The notes: generated by a model not told the origin, from the sequence alone. DNA of 64,000 nucleotides from Amyelois transitella (GCF_032362555.1 NC_083522.1:9264501-9328500), one strand, 5' to 3'. Positions 1-11,702 are shown, numbered from the stretch's first letter. A program made the numbers and translations.

Positions 1-617
1 GCCAGTGAGAAGAAGATCTTTTGAGATAGAGAATATATTAATTCGCCAGTCTATGAAATGTTTGCTTGCGCGATTTAGACTCTTAGCTGCGATTGGCCGA
101 GCGCGTCGCATTCTTCGCTGTGATTGACTGATAGCGTGTGACGTTAGTAATGTGGCCACATAGGTTTTTATGTGTGAAATAGGTGAGTCGGAAGTTACCT
201 GTTGTATTTACTCGACTTTACCACTCTTGGTTCGTCAAAAATGGCACTAGAGTTAGAAAAGAATAGATTTATTTTCAAAATAGGAAAAAAGTAATCACTT
301 ATCGACGTTACATAACTTAAATCTAATTATACCTACTACCGGTCCCAAAACGTTGTAGAAGAAGCGGCGAAACAAACTACATTGCAGCATTTTCACCGGA
401 CGTCAATTTACAAATACAGATGTCGATTTCCATAGATGAATGCAGATTGTCTACATTTAAAAAAAACGTGAATAAATATCTACACAATTAATGATTTCAA
501 TACGTTCTTCCCGTGAAAGAACAAAGTTAAAAGAAGATAATGTAACTTTCAATCATTATACAAATTGAAACTTACGAAGTTAAAATAAAAATGTGCTTAA
601 AACCCATCATATTCCAG
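1..617. other. Upstream intron of the macroglobulin-family gene
   Basis: AT-rich sequence with no exon I could support. It ends at the acceptor ATTCCAG/GAC before the first recognisable exon at 618. It contains an antisense family C repeat fragment at about 349-490. Confidence 0.5.
349..490 (-). repeat. Family C interspersed repeat, antisense fragment
   Basis: Reverse complement of a motif seen at about 7075, 17853, 20289, 31318, 35279 and 58309: a segment around GCTGCAGTG, then a pyrimidine run near GCTTCTTCT, then GGAAGCGG. Probably the 3' part of a retroposon. Confidence 0.6.
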
Positions 618-3600
618 GACACCCTGGTAGCTTTAGAAGCACTGACAACATGGCTGTCAATCCAACCACTGCCCGTAGCGAACCTCACAGTGACCGCTAA
701 GAGTGGTCACACTGTGAGAACGGTCAGGCTGAAGCCGGGGGTCAAAGTGCCGGAGGTCACCAAGGTGGAGGTCAGCGAACAATTGGATGTGGAAGTCAAA
801 GGTAATGTCGTAAATGCGAGGATTAAAGAACATAATGAATAGAATAGATCAGATTTACTTTCCTTGATATTCTCTTAAACATAGTCCTAATAAAAGTTGT
901 AGTTATTCTATTAGTTAATTTTATTTTGACGGCTTCTGTGGCGCAGCGGTAAAACGCTTGTCTGTGACACCGAAGGTCCCGGGTTCGAATCCCGGTCAGG
1001 GCATGATGAGAAACGAACTTTCTCTGATTGGTCTGGGTCTTGGATGTTTATCTATCTAAGTATTTATTATAAAATATAGTATTGTTGAGTTAGTATCTCG
1101 AAACACAAGTCTCGAACTAACTTCGAGGCTAACTCAATCTGTGTAATTTGTCCTGTATATATTTATAGCAAAACTAATCCTTATAAAGGTTATAGTTATT
1201 CTATGAATTTTAAAATTATCTCGCTAGACCTGCGACGTTTTACCTAAATGGCACAAGTGCTCTAATCGAATTCAAGATTTATATAAGTATTCTTAGACCT
1301 TACTGTACCTACCTTAATATCTGTGCCTACGGAATTAAAAAAATCTTTAAGTTCGGTAGCAACAAAGTAGCATCTTGAGGGCTTCAATAATGCCCAAAAT
1401 AACTATTCCACGCGGACGAAGTCGCGGGCACAGCTAGTAAGATAATGAAAACAATTAACATTACTTCATCCAAAATAGCATATTGAGGGCTTCAATAATG
1501 TCCAAAATAACTATTCCACGCGGACGAAGTCGCGGGTACAGCTAGTAAGATAATGAAAACAATTAACATTACCACATCCAGGAACCGGGTGCGCCCTCGT
1601 CCAAGCCACTCGCTCCTACAACACCATGTCATCAACTTACAACAACAAACAGTTGTCGGTGCAAATCAACGTGCACACGGACGGACAGTTCGCTTGTGAC
1701 AGCAACAACACAGCTTGCTTCTGTGCCGCTGTTGTTGAGGTAAATCTATACTAATATTGTAAAGCTGAAGAGTGTGTTTGTTTGTTTGTTTGTTTTAACA
1801 CGCTAACCTCAGGAACTACTGGTTCGAATTGAAAAAATATTTTTGCGAATAGACCATTTATCGAGAAAGGTTTAAGACTATATAACATCACGCTGCAACT
1901 ATAAAGAGTAAAGAAATATGTGAAAAAAACGGAGAAAATTATTCACCCTTGAGGAATGATGCCCAAAATACCTATTTCACGCGGACGGAGTCGCGGCCAC
2001 AGTCTGGAATATATGTTGCATTAAAATTAAAAAGGGACCGTGTGGTTCCCGGCACCAATAGAAAAAAGAATAGGACCACTCCATCTCTTTCTCATGGATG
2101 TCGTAAAAGGCGACTAAGAGATAGGCTTATAAACTTGGGTTTCTTATCAGTCTTTCCCAAAGCAATCCCCTGCAAAAGGTTGCGGAGATCAGATGGGAGT
2201 CGCTTCGTATAAAAACCTGACTCACCCAATCCAGGATCCATGGTAAAAGGCATAGCCTGAGCTACTCTCCAGAGTGGTGAGGATGCAACGAGACTAAGCC
2301 AGGAGGAAGAGGTAGAAGACCTAGAATAAGGAGGTGATGTTTATACAGGGTAACATTTAAAACAACTGCATCCTTTTAAACATAGACTATACCCATGCTT
2401 CTGAGCTGTTTAAGCCTATTTTTATTTAAATTAAACGTCATCATTTTCACATTTAAAAAACCCTTAAAAACAACGTCACACGCTTCATTAAAGAGCAATA
2501 CTATAAAAATAAATTAAAACTAAACATGTAAATAAATGTCTTAACAATAAATTATTTTTCTAGTATCAAGATCAAGTAAAGTACAGAGTCGTTGACCTCT
2601 GAATCTTACGCGTCGCTTTTCCGCCGGCCGGGGTGATATGATTATTTAGGATCGTGGATTTTTATACTTTTATTTTTTTTCGTATTTTCTGTAATATGAA
2701 CCGATATTTTTCTTTTAACGTTTTTAAATATCCTTTAAATGAGTACACTTAACAGTTAAATTTATGCAGTTGAATTAAAAGTCACCCTGTATAAATAGTG
2801 TCCAGTCATTCTTTTTATAAAATTACCTAGTGCCAGCTACCGAAATCTCATGCAATTAATTAATACTACGCTTAAACAAGATGAAACCTCCGACAGGCGT
2901 GTGTCGTGTGGGTGGGAGCCTTTCCAGAGATGGCGCTGTTGGAAGTATCTCTGCCGGGCGGGTATACGGCCGATGTGGCGTTACTTTATACACAGCTACA
3001 CCAAACAAATGATTGTAAGTATTTATTACTTATAGTAATTTATTAATCTACATTTAAAATAAAAAACATAAGTATTTAAAAAAAATGAGAATCATGTCGA
3101 ATTTCCATTTATAAGATCCACACCATTAAGAATTGATTGCTGAAAAAATAAAAACTTAAATTGTTGGCATCAAATATTGAAAAATCATGTCGAATTATAA
3201 TGTAAGATTTAAGAAAAATTAAAAACAAAGGTTAAACCTTAGAATGTATGGTGTCGTGGTATTACCAAGAGCCTTGCCAGAGATGGCGTTGTTAGAAGAC
3301 TTTTTTGCCAGGTCGGGTACACGGCTGATGTTACATTGCTTTATTCTCAGCTACACCAAACAAATACATGTAAGTGTTTATAAAACACTAGCTTTTTCAC
3401 GGGACTTCGTTCCCGTGGGAATTTCGAGAGAAAAAGTGACCTAAGTTATTTATAAAGGTCCAAATTTCATTAAAATAGGATCAGTAGTTTTTGAGTTTAT
3501 TCGTTACAAACATACAAAACTAAAAATCTATTCTCTTTATAATGGTGTTTATTGATTGATTAAATAAATGTATGGCGACAAGAATAGCGACAGATGAGAA

Positions 3601-5985
3601 AGGAATACAAATGTTTGAAAAAAAATCTGTAATATGAAAATGAAATAAGCGCCAAAATGGGTTTAATTAAAAATTTCTTCATTCGCAGTATTACGCCGTA
3701 TAGAAGTATCCACTAGCAGTGGGCGGGCGACCTTGTACTTGGCGAGTAGGGACGGCAGCGACTCCCTGGGGAGCGGGGGGCATCGCTGCTACTCCATACA
3801 CGCCATAGGACCCAAGACCAGGACTAGGCCAGCATATGCTAGGGTTATGGACTATTATGCACCATCGGTTAATGATACTCAGGTTAGATCTTTATTTATG
3901 CGAAGCTTTTTATGATTTAATTAAAATATGTCATCAATGAAAATTAATTCAATCCTCTATTCTATTTTTAATAAATTTTAATAGTCATGTCGTCCGCTTA
4001 CTAAATGATTCTAGCGGTATGAGCAGTGAGACCAATCTATTTATATGTAAAGGTACGCAAAAATAGAACGAGCCCCAAAATGCTTCCTTGTGGAACTCTA
4101 AAGGAAACAGAGCAAGCATCAACATTCTCTTGGAGTTTGTCTGTTTTATTCTGTGCTGTAGATTAAGGCATATGTCTCCATATAGACATTTGTCCTGAGA
4201 CAGATGATATCTTCAATTTAATAACGATTCTGTTATGTTATTATATCTGAATAAGTATTGCTCATTCATAGCTGAATGTGTATCAGCAGTATAAACAGTT
4301 ATTTTTCACTTAAAATTATTTTTGCAGATGTACACGATTCCCGAAGAATGTCCACCGAGAATAACTACAGAAACCAATGAATACCACTCCTCAGATAACC
4401 TGTACGCTAAAGCAAAGTCACTTAAAGACGACGAACTAGTCATAATGCATGAATACTCATTCGAAGATATACCTGAAGGTATACCTCTGGACGATCCTTT
4501 GTACGCCGATAATTTAACACAAGATCAAGCTGCAACAACTGAAACCATAAACACTACACCAATAGTTTATATCGCAACGGATAATCCATACGCTAACAGA
4601 ACACAATTATCAGATAATATTGTAATGGACGATTATAACTCTGTAATGCATAATACAGAATTTAACGATCTTCAAGTAAGAGATTCGCATCAGGTTGATA
4701 ATAATGGTGAAGAAACAAGCAATTTAGATGAAGTTAAAAAAGAAGATGTTAAAATTCCAGTGAATAGCCAACAAGATGTTAAAACTCTAGAAAATGATTT
4801 AGAACAAGGTCTTTTAAGGAATGACTTTGAAGTGAAAACTCAAAATAAACATAGAATAGAAGAGAGGGATGATGAAAAAGAAAGGCAAGATATGATACCG
4901 GAATCTGAGAAAGACAATCCGAATTTGTCAAGTTTCCACGTGGTTGACTCTGACAGGGATTTGGACGTGCCCACAGGAATCGAAGGACCGATTCCTGCTG
5001 TTGTACTCCCGCCAGAAAACTTCGTCGCTGGAACATTGCCATCGATTTTACAACCAGGTAATTTTAGGTTTATTAGAAGTAAACAACTTAACGTTTAGAG
5101 TAAATGAAATAATTAGAGAAAGAAGAGATTCTTCAGCTGGTGCACTTCTGTTACTAGAGGTCGATGTGATTGGGAGAAGTACCAGCACCTTTTTGGGGTA
5201 GGGGGCGTTTTGAGGAGCATTTCATTCAGTTCTTTAAAAGGATTCTGTGTCCGTTTTGAAGACCATTCCGTTGTGTTCTTTAAAATGGACGCTAGCAAAA
5301 GTGCTTAGGTAGTTTGTAGCTTTTTTCAAATGCTAATTTATTGAAATGTTAAATGTCAGTGGTCGAATCGGTCTGGTCAAACGCGCTTGCGCATAATGGC
5401 ACCGGTTCGAATCCCACCGCGGCCATGTACCAATGACTATCTTCGAAATATGTACATTAGTTTGATAACCAACCGATGCTCTTACGGTGAGGGAAAACAT
5501 AGTGACGAAACCTGCACATTCTGGTAACTGGATGTGTAATCATATGATCCAATACGCGTTAGGTTCCCCTGCAAAGGTTACGGAGGTCAGACGGGAGTCG
5601 CTTCGTGTAAAAACCTGACTCACCCAATCCAGGATCCTTGGTCAAGAGCTTACCCCGGGCTCCTCTCCAGAGGATGATGCAACCGGGACTAAAGCCGGGA
5701 AGAAGAAGACATTTATTTATTTATTCTTTATCCTACATCCTCCTGGCTTTTGTCCCTATTAAGTCATTTTCATTTCATTTCCTTTTATAAAACCGTAAGA
5801 CTCGTAACGTGTTTCAGGGTTTCTCAAAATCTTTAAATCTTCTAGGTGTTCCGCCTCCCAGATTGCCTCCGCTAGATATGTACCGTGGTTTCGGCTACCA
5901 CCCCACACGAGGCGTACTCCCTTACTACTTCCACCACCAGAACCCTTACAGGAACTACAGAAGATATAACTCGCCTGTCGGATAA
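618..5985 (+). CDS. Thioester/alpha-2-macroglobulin family protein, 3' part (six exons)
   Basis: Secreted protease-trapping or complement-like protein by family; only the C-terminal part is here. Exons: 618-801, 1582-1739, 2897-3014, 3689-3882, 4328-5057, 5846-5985. All junctions are GT-AG and phases agree (1, 0, 1, 0, 1). The first exon begins DTLVALEALTTW, the usual end of the thioester-containing domain. The join of exons 1 and 2 gives KGTGCALVQATRSYNT, a strong macroglobulin signature. Exons 3 and 4 form the receptor-binding domain (EMALLEVSLPGGYTADVALL; later ARVMDYYAPS, matching the family's KVYDYY strand). Past that domain there is an unusual tail of about 290 residues, acidic and low in cysteine, with DNLYA/DPLYA/DNPYA repeats, then a Pro/Tyr/Arg-rich end and TAA. 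The thioester site GCGEQ would lie upstream of the window, so TEP, CD109-like and Mcr types cannot be told apart. Confidence 0.85.
931..1172 (+). mobile_element. tRNA-derived SINE (family F), full-length
   Basis: The tRNA-like head has an A-box-like TGTGGCGCAGCGGTA and a B box GGTTCGAATCCC. A body of about 170 bp follows, ending near TCTGTGTAATTTGTCCTGTA. It lies in the first visible intron of the macroglobulin gene. Other copies: about 35028, 49803, 57842 and 63305. Confidence 0.85.
1369..1584 (+). repeat. 108-bp tandem duplication carrying a Helitron 3' end
   Basis: Two head-to-tail units, 1369-1476 and 1477-1584, match almost base for base. Each contains the Lep1-like Helitron 3' end (hairpin CGCGGACGAAGTCGCG, then ACAGCTAG). 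The second unit ends at the splice acceptor of the exon starting at 1582. The same place in the first unit reads CATCCAAAAT and has lost the AG. Confidence 0.85.
1745..2006 (+). mobile_element. Lep1-like mini-Helitron
   Basis: Starts TCTATACTAATATTGTAAAG and includes a (TTTG)n run. It ends in the CGCGGACGGAGTCGCGG hairpin. The terminal CTAG has decayed to GTCTGG. Intronic. Confidence 0.75.
2036..2165 (+). mobile_element. Family A repeat, 5' half
   Basis: Begins at the CCGTGTGGTTCCCGGCACC head. It is truncated after TAAACTTGGGTTTCTTATC and runs directly into a family B 3' half, forming a chimera. Confidence 0.75.
2166..2330 (+). mobile_element. Family B SINE, 3' half
   Basis: Contains the diagnostic GACTCACCCAATCCAGGATC and ends near GGAGGAAGAGG. 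Fused to the family A fragment upstream. Confidence 0.7.
3244..3372 (+). pseudogene. Decayed duplicate of the receptor-binding-domain exon
   Basis: Closely resembles the upstream exon 2897-3014. It retains CCAGAGATGGCG, the stretch encoding GYTADVTLLYSQLHQTN, and the donor GTAAGT. Two single-base insertions (near GAAGACTTTTTTG and AGGTCGGG) break the frame relative to the working exon, and the 5' part carries extra bases. I read it as a dead tandem exon copy, not an alternative exon. Confidence 0.75.
3387..3560 (+). repeat. Retroposon-tail-like repeat fragment
   Basis: Contains CACGGGACTTCGTTCCCGTG and then wording typical of lepidopteran dispersed elements (GTCCAAATTTCATTAAAATAGGATCAGTAG). 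Intronic. Confidence 0.45.
5352..5712 (+). mobile_element. Family B SINE, near full length
   Basis: The tRNA-like head ends in the B box GGTTCGAATCCCACC. The body contains CCGATGCTCTTACGGTGAGG and CCTGACTCACCCAATCCAGG, and the tail is AAGAAGAAG. It lies in the last intron of the macroglobulin gene. Confidence 0.75.
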
Positions 5986-6529
5986 TATAAAAAAACATGC
6001 CAACATGTTTTTTTTAGACGTACCGAGCGACTTTTTGAACAAGAGCGAAACATAGAAGGTTTAAAAAATATGAGTTAAAATATTAAGCTAAACATGCAGC
6101 TGAACGTGGCCTAACAGTGTTTTTGTGACTGTTGGCTCTGTCTGCCCCGTAAGGGATAAAGATGTGATTATGAATGTTTGTGGTTTATTAAAGAAATCTA
6201 AAGTGAAAACATTTAATATATTTCAATTTGATCCGTAAGAAAAGTAGAAATTTTAAATTCTTATTACGGCTGGGTATGTTCTTCTACGTAAAGTTTTAGT
6301 GTTCAATGTTTGTGGTTTTATTCTAAAAATTTTGATGTTATTTTTAAAACAATTCGATATTATCTAAGTATAATGTATGTGTATTATGAGGATCTCGCGT
6401 ATACATACAATATTATTAAAATATATTTTTTTAAATTTGGCCTGTCACAATTTTAATTTTAATTCTATCATAAGCAGTACAGCTGAACGTAGCCTTCCAG
6501 TATTTTCGAAACTTATGGATCAGTCTGGG

Positions 6530-6754
6530 GTCACTCCATCTCTTTCCCGTGGATGTCGTAAAAGCCGACTCGGTCGGCTAATAAACATGGAATTATTTTT
6601 TAAGGCGATGGGCTAGCAACCTGTCACTATTTGAATATCAATTCTACAGCCATACAGCTGAAAGTGGCCTTACACTCTTATCAAGACTATTGGCTCTGTC
6701 TACCCCGCAAGGGATTTAGACGTCACTATATGTATGTATGTTTGTGTAAGTTTT
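6530..6754 (+). mobile_element. Family A repeat, 5'-truncated
   Basis: Runs from the CACTCCATCTCTTTCCC region to the microsatellite tail (TATG)n, with CTGTCTACCCCGCAAGGGAT before it. It lies within the probable 3' UTR of the macroglobulin gene. Confidence 0.75.
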
Positions 6755-7013
6755 TTGTAAATAATTAATACGCGTGTTGACATTACGATTAAATATAGAA
6801 CAATGTTATTTTGAGTACTACGTAATACTATATCCATGAAGTATGTATGTACTTACTATTAGCACTTCCATGTAAATAACTTAATATTTAGAATGAGTAT
6901 TTTAAAGAATCCATGACTATTGTTTAAGTAATTTAGGTTTAATTAAAATGGTTGCATTTAATTATTGTACTCGTATTTGAACTTCATAGCTGCCACAATT
7001 TATTTAGGCTGTG

Positions 7014-7019
7014 AATAAA
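7014..7019 (+). terminator. Possible poly(A) signal AATAAA
   Basis: First canonical AATAAA on the plus strand after the stop at 5985 that I could find. Use by the macroglobulin gene would imply a ~1-kb 3' UTR containing a repeat. Confidence 0.25.
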
Positions 7020-7074
7020 TTTTGTATTTATTTAAAATTTGTTTTTTTATTTACCCTTTCATTGTGATTAGAGC

Positions 7075-7236
7075 GTCGGTGGTCGAAGAAAATGCTGCAG
7101 TGCAGTTTGTTTCCGTTTCTTCTGCACTGATGCCTTGGAAGCGGCAATAAACTTAGTTTTAAGTAATTTACATATTTGACGTCAACCAATGATTGATAGT
7201 ATCCTATAATAATGAATAAAAATTTTGAATTTGATA
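7075..7236 (+). repeat. Family C interspersed repeat
   Basis: Contains GAAAATGCTGCAGTGCAGTT, GCTTCTTCT-type wording, GGAAGCGGCAATAAACTTAG and TTGACGTCAACCAATG. Confidence 0.65.
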
Positions 7237-7572
7237 AGGTGTCCGGTTAAAATGCGTGATGCGAAAAAGGCACAGGTTCGAATCCCACCTCGGCCATGTA
7301 CCAATGACTATTTTAAAAGTTATGTACATTAATTTGAATACTAACCGATGCTCTTTCGGTGAGTGAAAACATCATCGACAACAAGACACATTCAGCACCT
7401 GCACATTCGGGCAACTGAATGTGTAACCATGATCGATCCAATTCGGGTAAGGTTTACCTGCGAACATGTATAAAACCTGACTCACCCTGACTAATCCATG
7501 ATCAAAGGCGTACCCCAGGCTCCTTTTCTGAGATGTGAGGATGCAACCGGGACTAAAGCCGAGGTAGAAGAC
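7237..7572 (+). mobile_element. Family B SINE
   Basis: B box AGGTTCGAATCCCACCTCGG followed by the family B body. Several small deletions against the copy at 21505. Confidence 0.75.
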
Positions 7573-7575
7573 TTA

Positions 7576-7755
7576 GTTAGCCCACTAATATAAATGAGAA
7601 AGTTTGTGAGGATTTGTGAGCGTTTTACTCTTTCACGCAGAAACTACTGAACGGGATTTATGAAACTTTGCATGCAGTTGAATAGCTTAAGACATTGGAA
7701 TAACCGTATATTTATAGAGGTAAGCCGGACGAAGTTGCGGGCAACAGCTAGTGTT
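7576..7755 (+). repeat. Helitron-like or retroposon fragment
   Basis: Contains TTTCACGCAGAAACTACTGA and ends GACGAAGTTGCGGGCAACAG followed by CTAG. Resembles the Lep1-like 3' end. Confidence 0.5.
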
Positions 7756-7786
7756 ACATAAATTTGTTACGCTTAAGTACTGAATA

Positions 7787-8050
7787 TACATACATACATA
7801 CATATGGTCACGTCTATATCCCTTGCAGGGTAGACAGAGCCAACAGTCTTGAAAAGACTGAATGGCCACGTTCAGCTATTTGGCTTAATGATAGAATTGA
7901 GATTCAACTAGTGACAGGTTGCTAGCCCATCGCCTAAAAAAGAATCCCAACTTTGTCAGCCTATCCCTTAGTCGCCTTTTACGACATCCATGGGAAAGAG
8001 ATGGAGTGATCCTATTCTTTTTTGTATTGGTGCCGGGAACCACACGGCAC
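7787..8050 (-). mobile_element. Family A repeat, full length
   Basis: Minus-strand copy. The (CATA)n tail lies at the low coordinate and the hairpin head (GTGCCG...CGGCAC) at 8030-8050. An ORF-like stretch on this strand is repeat sequence, not a gene. Confidence 0.85.
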
Positions 8051-8083
8051 ACTGAATGGCGGTACTGAATATACTCAATATAA

Positions 8084-8151
8084 TAACCACACGAGTATTA
8101 ATAGTCCTAACGTAGGTAGGTACGTTAGAACTATCAATACTCGTGTGGTTA
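8084..8151. repeat. Foldback (inverted repeat), about 31-bp arms
   Basis: Arms starting TAACCACACGAGTATTA pair with only two mismatches around a very short loop. It would form a nearly continuous hairpin. Confidence 0.85.
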
Positions 8152-8310
8152 ACTTCATTGGGACGTAATCTCTGGCTACGTCATCGGATACAACAGAAGC
8201 GAGTGCTTTTATCTTAGGCCTAGACGAACATTTCTTGATCAAATCTAGAGTACCTACCCAAAACCGCCGAACTTGCATGAATAGAGTTATGAATATTGAT
8301 GAAGCGAAGG

Positions 8311-8520
8311 TGCCTTGTGGTTCCCGGCACAAATACAAAAAAGAATAGGACCACGCCATCTCATTCATATGGATGTCATAAAAGCGACTAAGGGATAGTT
8401 AACATAGGTACTGCGCCAATCGCCTTTCTATTTGTTAAATAAAACACTTTAATGTTCCATGGGAACGAGATGGAGTAGTCCTAGATTTTTTTTATTAATG
8501 CCGTGAACCACACGGCGTTA
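8311..8520. mobile_element. Two family A fragments
   Basis: A plus-strand 5' fragment lies at about 8311-8398, preceded by a 50-bp family D fragment. A minus-strand head-only fragment lies at about 8455-8520. Confidence 0.6.
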
Positions 8521-8835
8521 TATATCAAATTTATATTAAAAACCACGTTATTTTATATTAAAAACCAGTAGAACCAATACCCTCCTTTACCAAAGTCGGT
8601 TAGAAATGCACAAACGGTAAACAAATTAGGCGTGTCGTTTTGTTCGCATCCGATATCAGATAACGGTGTCGATGAGTCAGGGTGCTTACTCAGAAAATCT
8701 TTACGATACCGCAACGTCTCACTTGAGTTACGTGCGAATTTTAAAAGTTATATGCTACGGTCATAATTATATCATCGAGTTATATGTATCAATATTAAAT
8801 ACTAGTACGTTGTTATTTTAGTCATTATTATGAAC

Positions 8836-9047
8836 ATAAGTATATTAATCACGCCTTTATTCCTTACGGGTAGACAGAGCCAACACTCTCGATAATACTG
8901 AAAGGAGCAGAAATAATATATCAGTCAATGCTGAAAGGCCACGCTCAGCTGTATAAATTAATGACAGGGTTGACATTCCAATTTATAGGCAGTGACGGGT
9001 AGCCGAATCATCGCTTGAAATAAGAATCCCAATTGTATTAGCTTCAC
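8836..9047 (-). mobile_element. Family A repeat, diverged
   Basis: Minus copy with an internal insertion (about 8905-8935). Recognisable by GGTAGACAGAGCCAACA and the truncated AAGAATCCCAATTG end. Confidence 0.6.
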
Positions 9048-9064
9048 CTTTGATCGAATTTTGT

Positions 9065-9321
9065 GTCATGTGGTTCCCGGCACCAATAGAAAAAAGAATA
9101 GGACCACTCCATCTCTTTCCCTTGGATGTCGTAAAAGGCGACTAAGGGATAGGCTTATAAACTTGGGATTCTTCTTTTAGGCGATGGGCTAGCAACCTTT
9201 CAGTATTTGAATCTCAATTCTTTCTTTAAGCCAACTAGCTGAATGGCCTATCAGTATTTTTAAGACTGTTGGTTCTATCTACCCCGCAAGGGATATAGAC
9301 GTGATTATATGTATGCATGTT
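9065..9321 (+). mobile_element. Family A repeat, full length
   Basis: Complete from GTGTGGTTCCCGGCACC-type head to the tail TATGTATGCATG. Confidence 0.85.
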
Positions 9322-9733
9322 GATCGAATTTTACAATCTGCTCGGGACACATACTATGTTTTCTTCTCGCCACCATCAGCATCAGGCCAGCATCACCGTA
9401 TTTAGACAAGACAATTTTCACAAGCTTAAAAAGGTAGCAAAGCCAACATATTAATAAGATTATTACATTAGGTGGAGTACAAACATAAAGCAAAGCCAAC
9501 GACTGTTGATGTATCATATCTCATAATACGGCTAATGGTTCATATAATACTTTTATCGTTTTTTCGTCGAGGTAAATAGTAGGGCTCCATTTAATAAGCT
9601 CGGCTGAGTCAGTCGGTCGGCACCATGAATGATATCTGTATGAACTAAGCACGAAGTAATGTCAATAATTGATTAACATCATAAATAAAAATAAATGCTG
9701 TCCTATACAAATTGAGGGATAATCTGATCCGAT

Positions 9734-9940
9734 ATACATATTCACGTCTATATCCCTTGCGAGGTGGATAGAGTCAAGACAAAGGCCACGTTTAGCTGAT
9801 AGAATATTCAAAAAGTGACAGGTTACTAGTCCATCGCCTAAAAGAATCCCAAGATAACAAGCCTAACCCTTAGTTGCCTTTTACGACATCCATAAGAAAG
9901 AGATTGAGTGTTCATATTCTTTTTTCTATTGGTGCCACGG
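9734..9940 (-). mobile_element. Family A repeat, partially deleted
   Basis: Minus copy with a deletion removing part of the GACTGTTGGCTCTG region; head retained as GGTGCCACGG. Confidence 0.7.
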
Positions 9941-10002
9941 TAAGTATTGTTAAATCTTGACAAATTTTGAAAAATGGCGAGTTCAGGTTTATTTGCTTTA
10001 TA

Positions 10003-10345
10003 TGCTTGCTTCCTCTTGGCTTAAGTCCCGGATGCATCCTTACCTCTCTGGAGAGGAGCCCCGAGATGCCTTTGGCCATGGATCCTGGATTGGATGAGTC
10101 AGGTTTTGGCAAGAAGACAAACCCGTCTGACCTCCACAACCTTTGCAGAAGAACCTAACTTTATTTATCGATCATGATTACACATCCAGTTGCCTGAATT
10201 TGCAGGTTACCTCACGATGTTATCCCTCACCGTTACACCATCGGTTAGTATTCAAACTAACGTACATAACTGCGAAAATAGTAATTGTTACACGGCCGAG
10301 GTGGGATTCGAATCTGTGCCTTTTAGCACCGCACCTTACCGTTTC
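10003..10345 (-). mobile_element. Family B SINE, full length
   Basis: Minus copy from CTTCCTCTTGGC to the antisense B box GGGATTCGAATC. ORFs on both strands here are repeat-derived. Confidence 0.75.
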
Positions 10346-11640
10346 AACTGCCGACGCTTAATTTGCCTTATCTTCTTAATCACGCTTTTATACTGAAAAA
10401 GTAATATTCCTGTGGGATGTGCGGTAAACGACTACAGAAGGTAATCTTCTTCTTAAATTTAAGAGCTAACTCTTGTCGGTGGAGTTCAGTGGAGCTTTCT
10501 CCATTCATCTCTTTTCTCAGTATTTTTTGGTATGTTGAAACATTTACTTTTTGCTTTATTTGATCAGAATATTTTATTCTTGGTCTATTCTTCTCTGTCC
10601 ATTTTAATGAGGTAAAATGGGGAAGAGCCTAAAACAAAAGGTAGTAGAGTACAAATAAAGCACATGCAGTCAATTACCACAATACCCATGAAAATAACTA
10701 AGTATATATAGGACATAGATAAGTAGACTTTGTTATCGTAAATGAAAGGAAACAGTAGTTAGCAACATTTTAATATATATTTTTATTGAAATGAATTCAA
10801 TACAGTACAGAATACTTGGGTTTAATGTACGTTGTTTATTAAAAAATAATTATAATCATTACAAAATAAACCTTATTGAAGTTATAATCGTTACATTATT
10901 ATAAAAAAAAAACTTATGCTTCCAATCGCACTCAAGCCATAATGTATGGACAATATATTTCTAATTTCGTTCCTCCCCTGCGTTTTGTTTGAGCAACACT
11001 CCACTTTAATTTTTTAAATTGAAAAATATTGAATATATTGTGCTATATTATGTTCCTAAACGCTGCATTAAAGCTAGGTGGACAATTAGTTAAATTAACT
11101 ATAATTTAAATGCACCATTGGGATCACTCCCTTACACAATCCTGATTAATTTTCACATAACACAGTTATGCAAGCAATATCCAATGCAAATAATACTGAT
11201 TACACAAAATACACAGAACCAAGTGGATGGAGTCCAACATCAATCAACAAGTAATTCAGAATTTATGATGGAATTTTATTGTTACAACATTTTAATTGAC
11301 ATGGTTAGCTTTTAAACATCTGTTTCAGATATTTATTGCTTACACAACAATCAATCATTCGGGAAAGCAAATAAATTAAAAATTCAAACACGATGTTTCA
11401 GTCAGGAGTTCCTACGAGACCTAGACTTAGTACCGCACTAGTGCGATTCCACACCTAAATACACTATCCTGTTAACTCAATGCTACCGACAAAAATGGAC
11501 ACAACTCGTTGTTTCCACATCTCTTTGCAGACAAGTCCATTGGCCATTTGTGAGTGATTGACACCAATCAATGAACGTACTGACAGTAACAAAATGCAAT
11601 AAAATTTAACAGTTACGATAGCGATTTCTCTATATATTCA
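10346..11640. other. AT-rich intergenic DNA, no gene seen
   Basis: No repeat family or coding signal recognised. The right part probably holds distal 3' flank of the capping-protein gene. Confidence 0.4.
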
Positions 11641-11696
11641 TAGATAAATACGCGCCGGGAAAGGACATCCCGGTGCCCGTAAACATTTGAACAAGA

Positions 11697-11702
11697 TTTA
11701 TT
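11697..11702 (-). terminator. Poly(A) signal of the capping-protein gene
   Basis: AATAAA on the minus strand about 66 bp past the stop codon. Confidence 0.5.

Noticed and set aside
934..1005. Apparent tRNA gene with A and B boxes (also at 35160, 57842 and 63500)
   Set aside because: The acceptor stem does not pair and the same 200-bp body follows each copy, so these are SINE heads.
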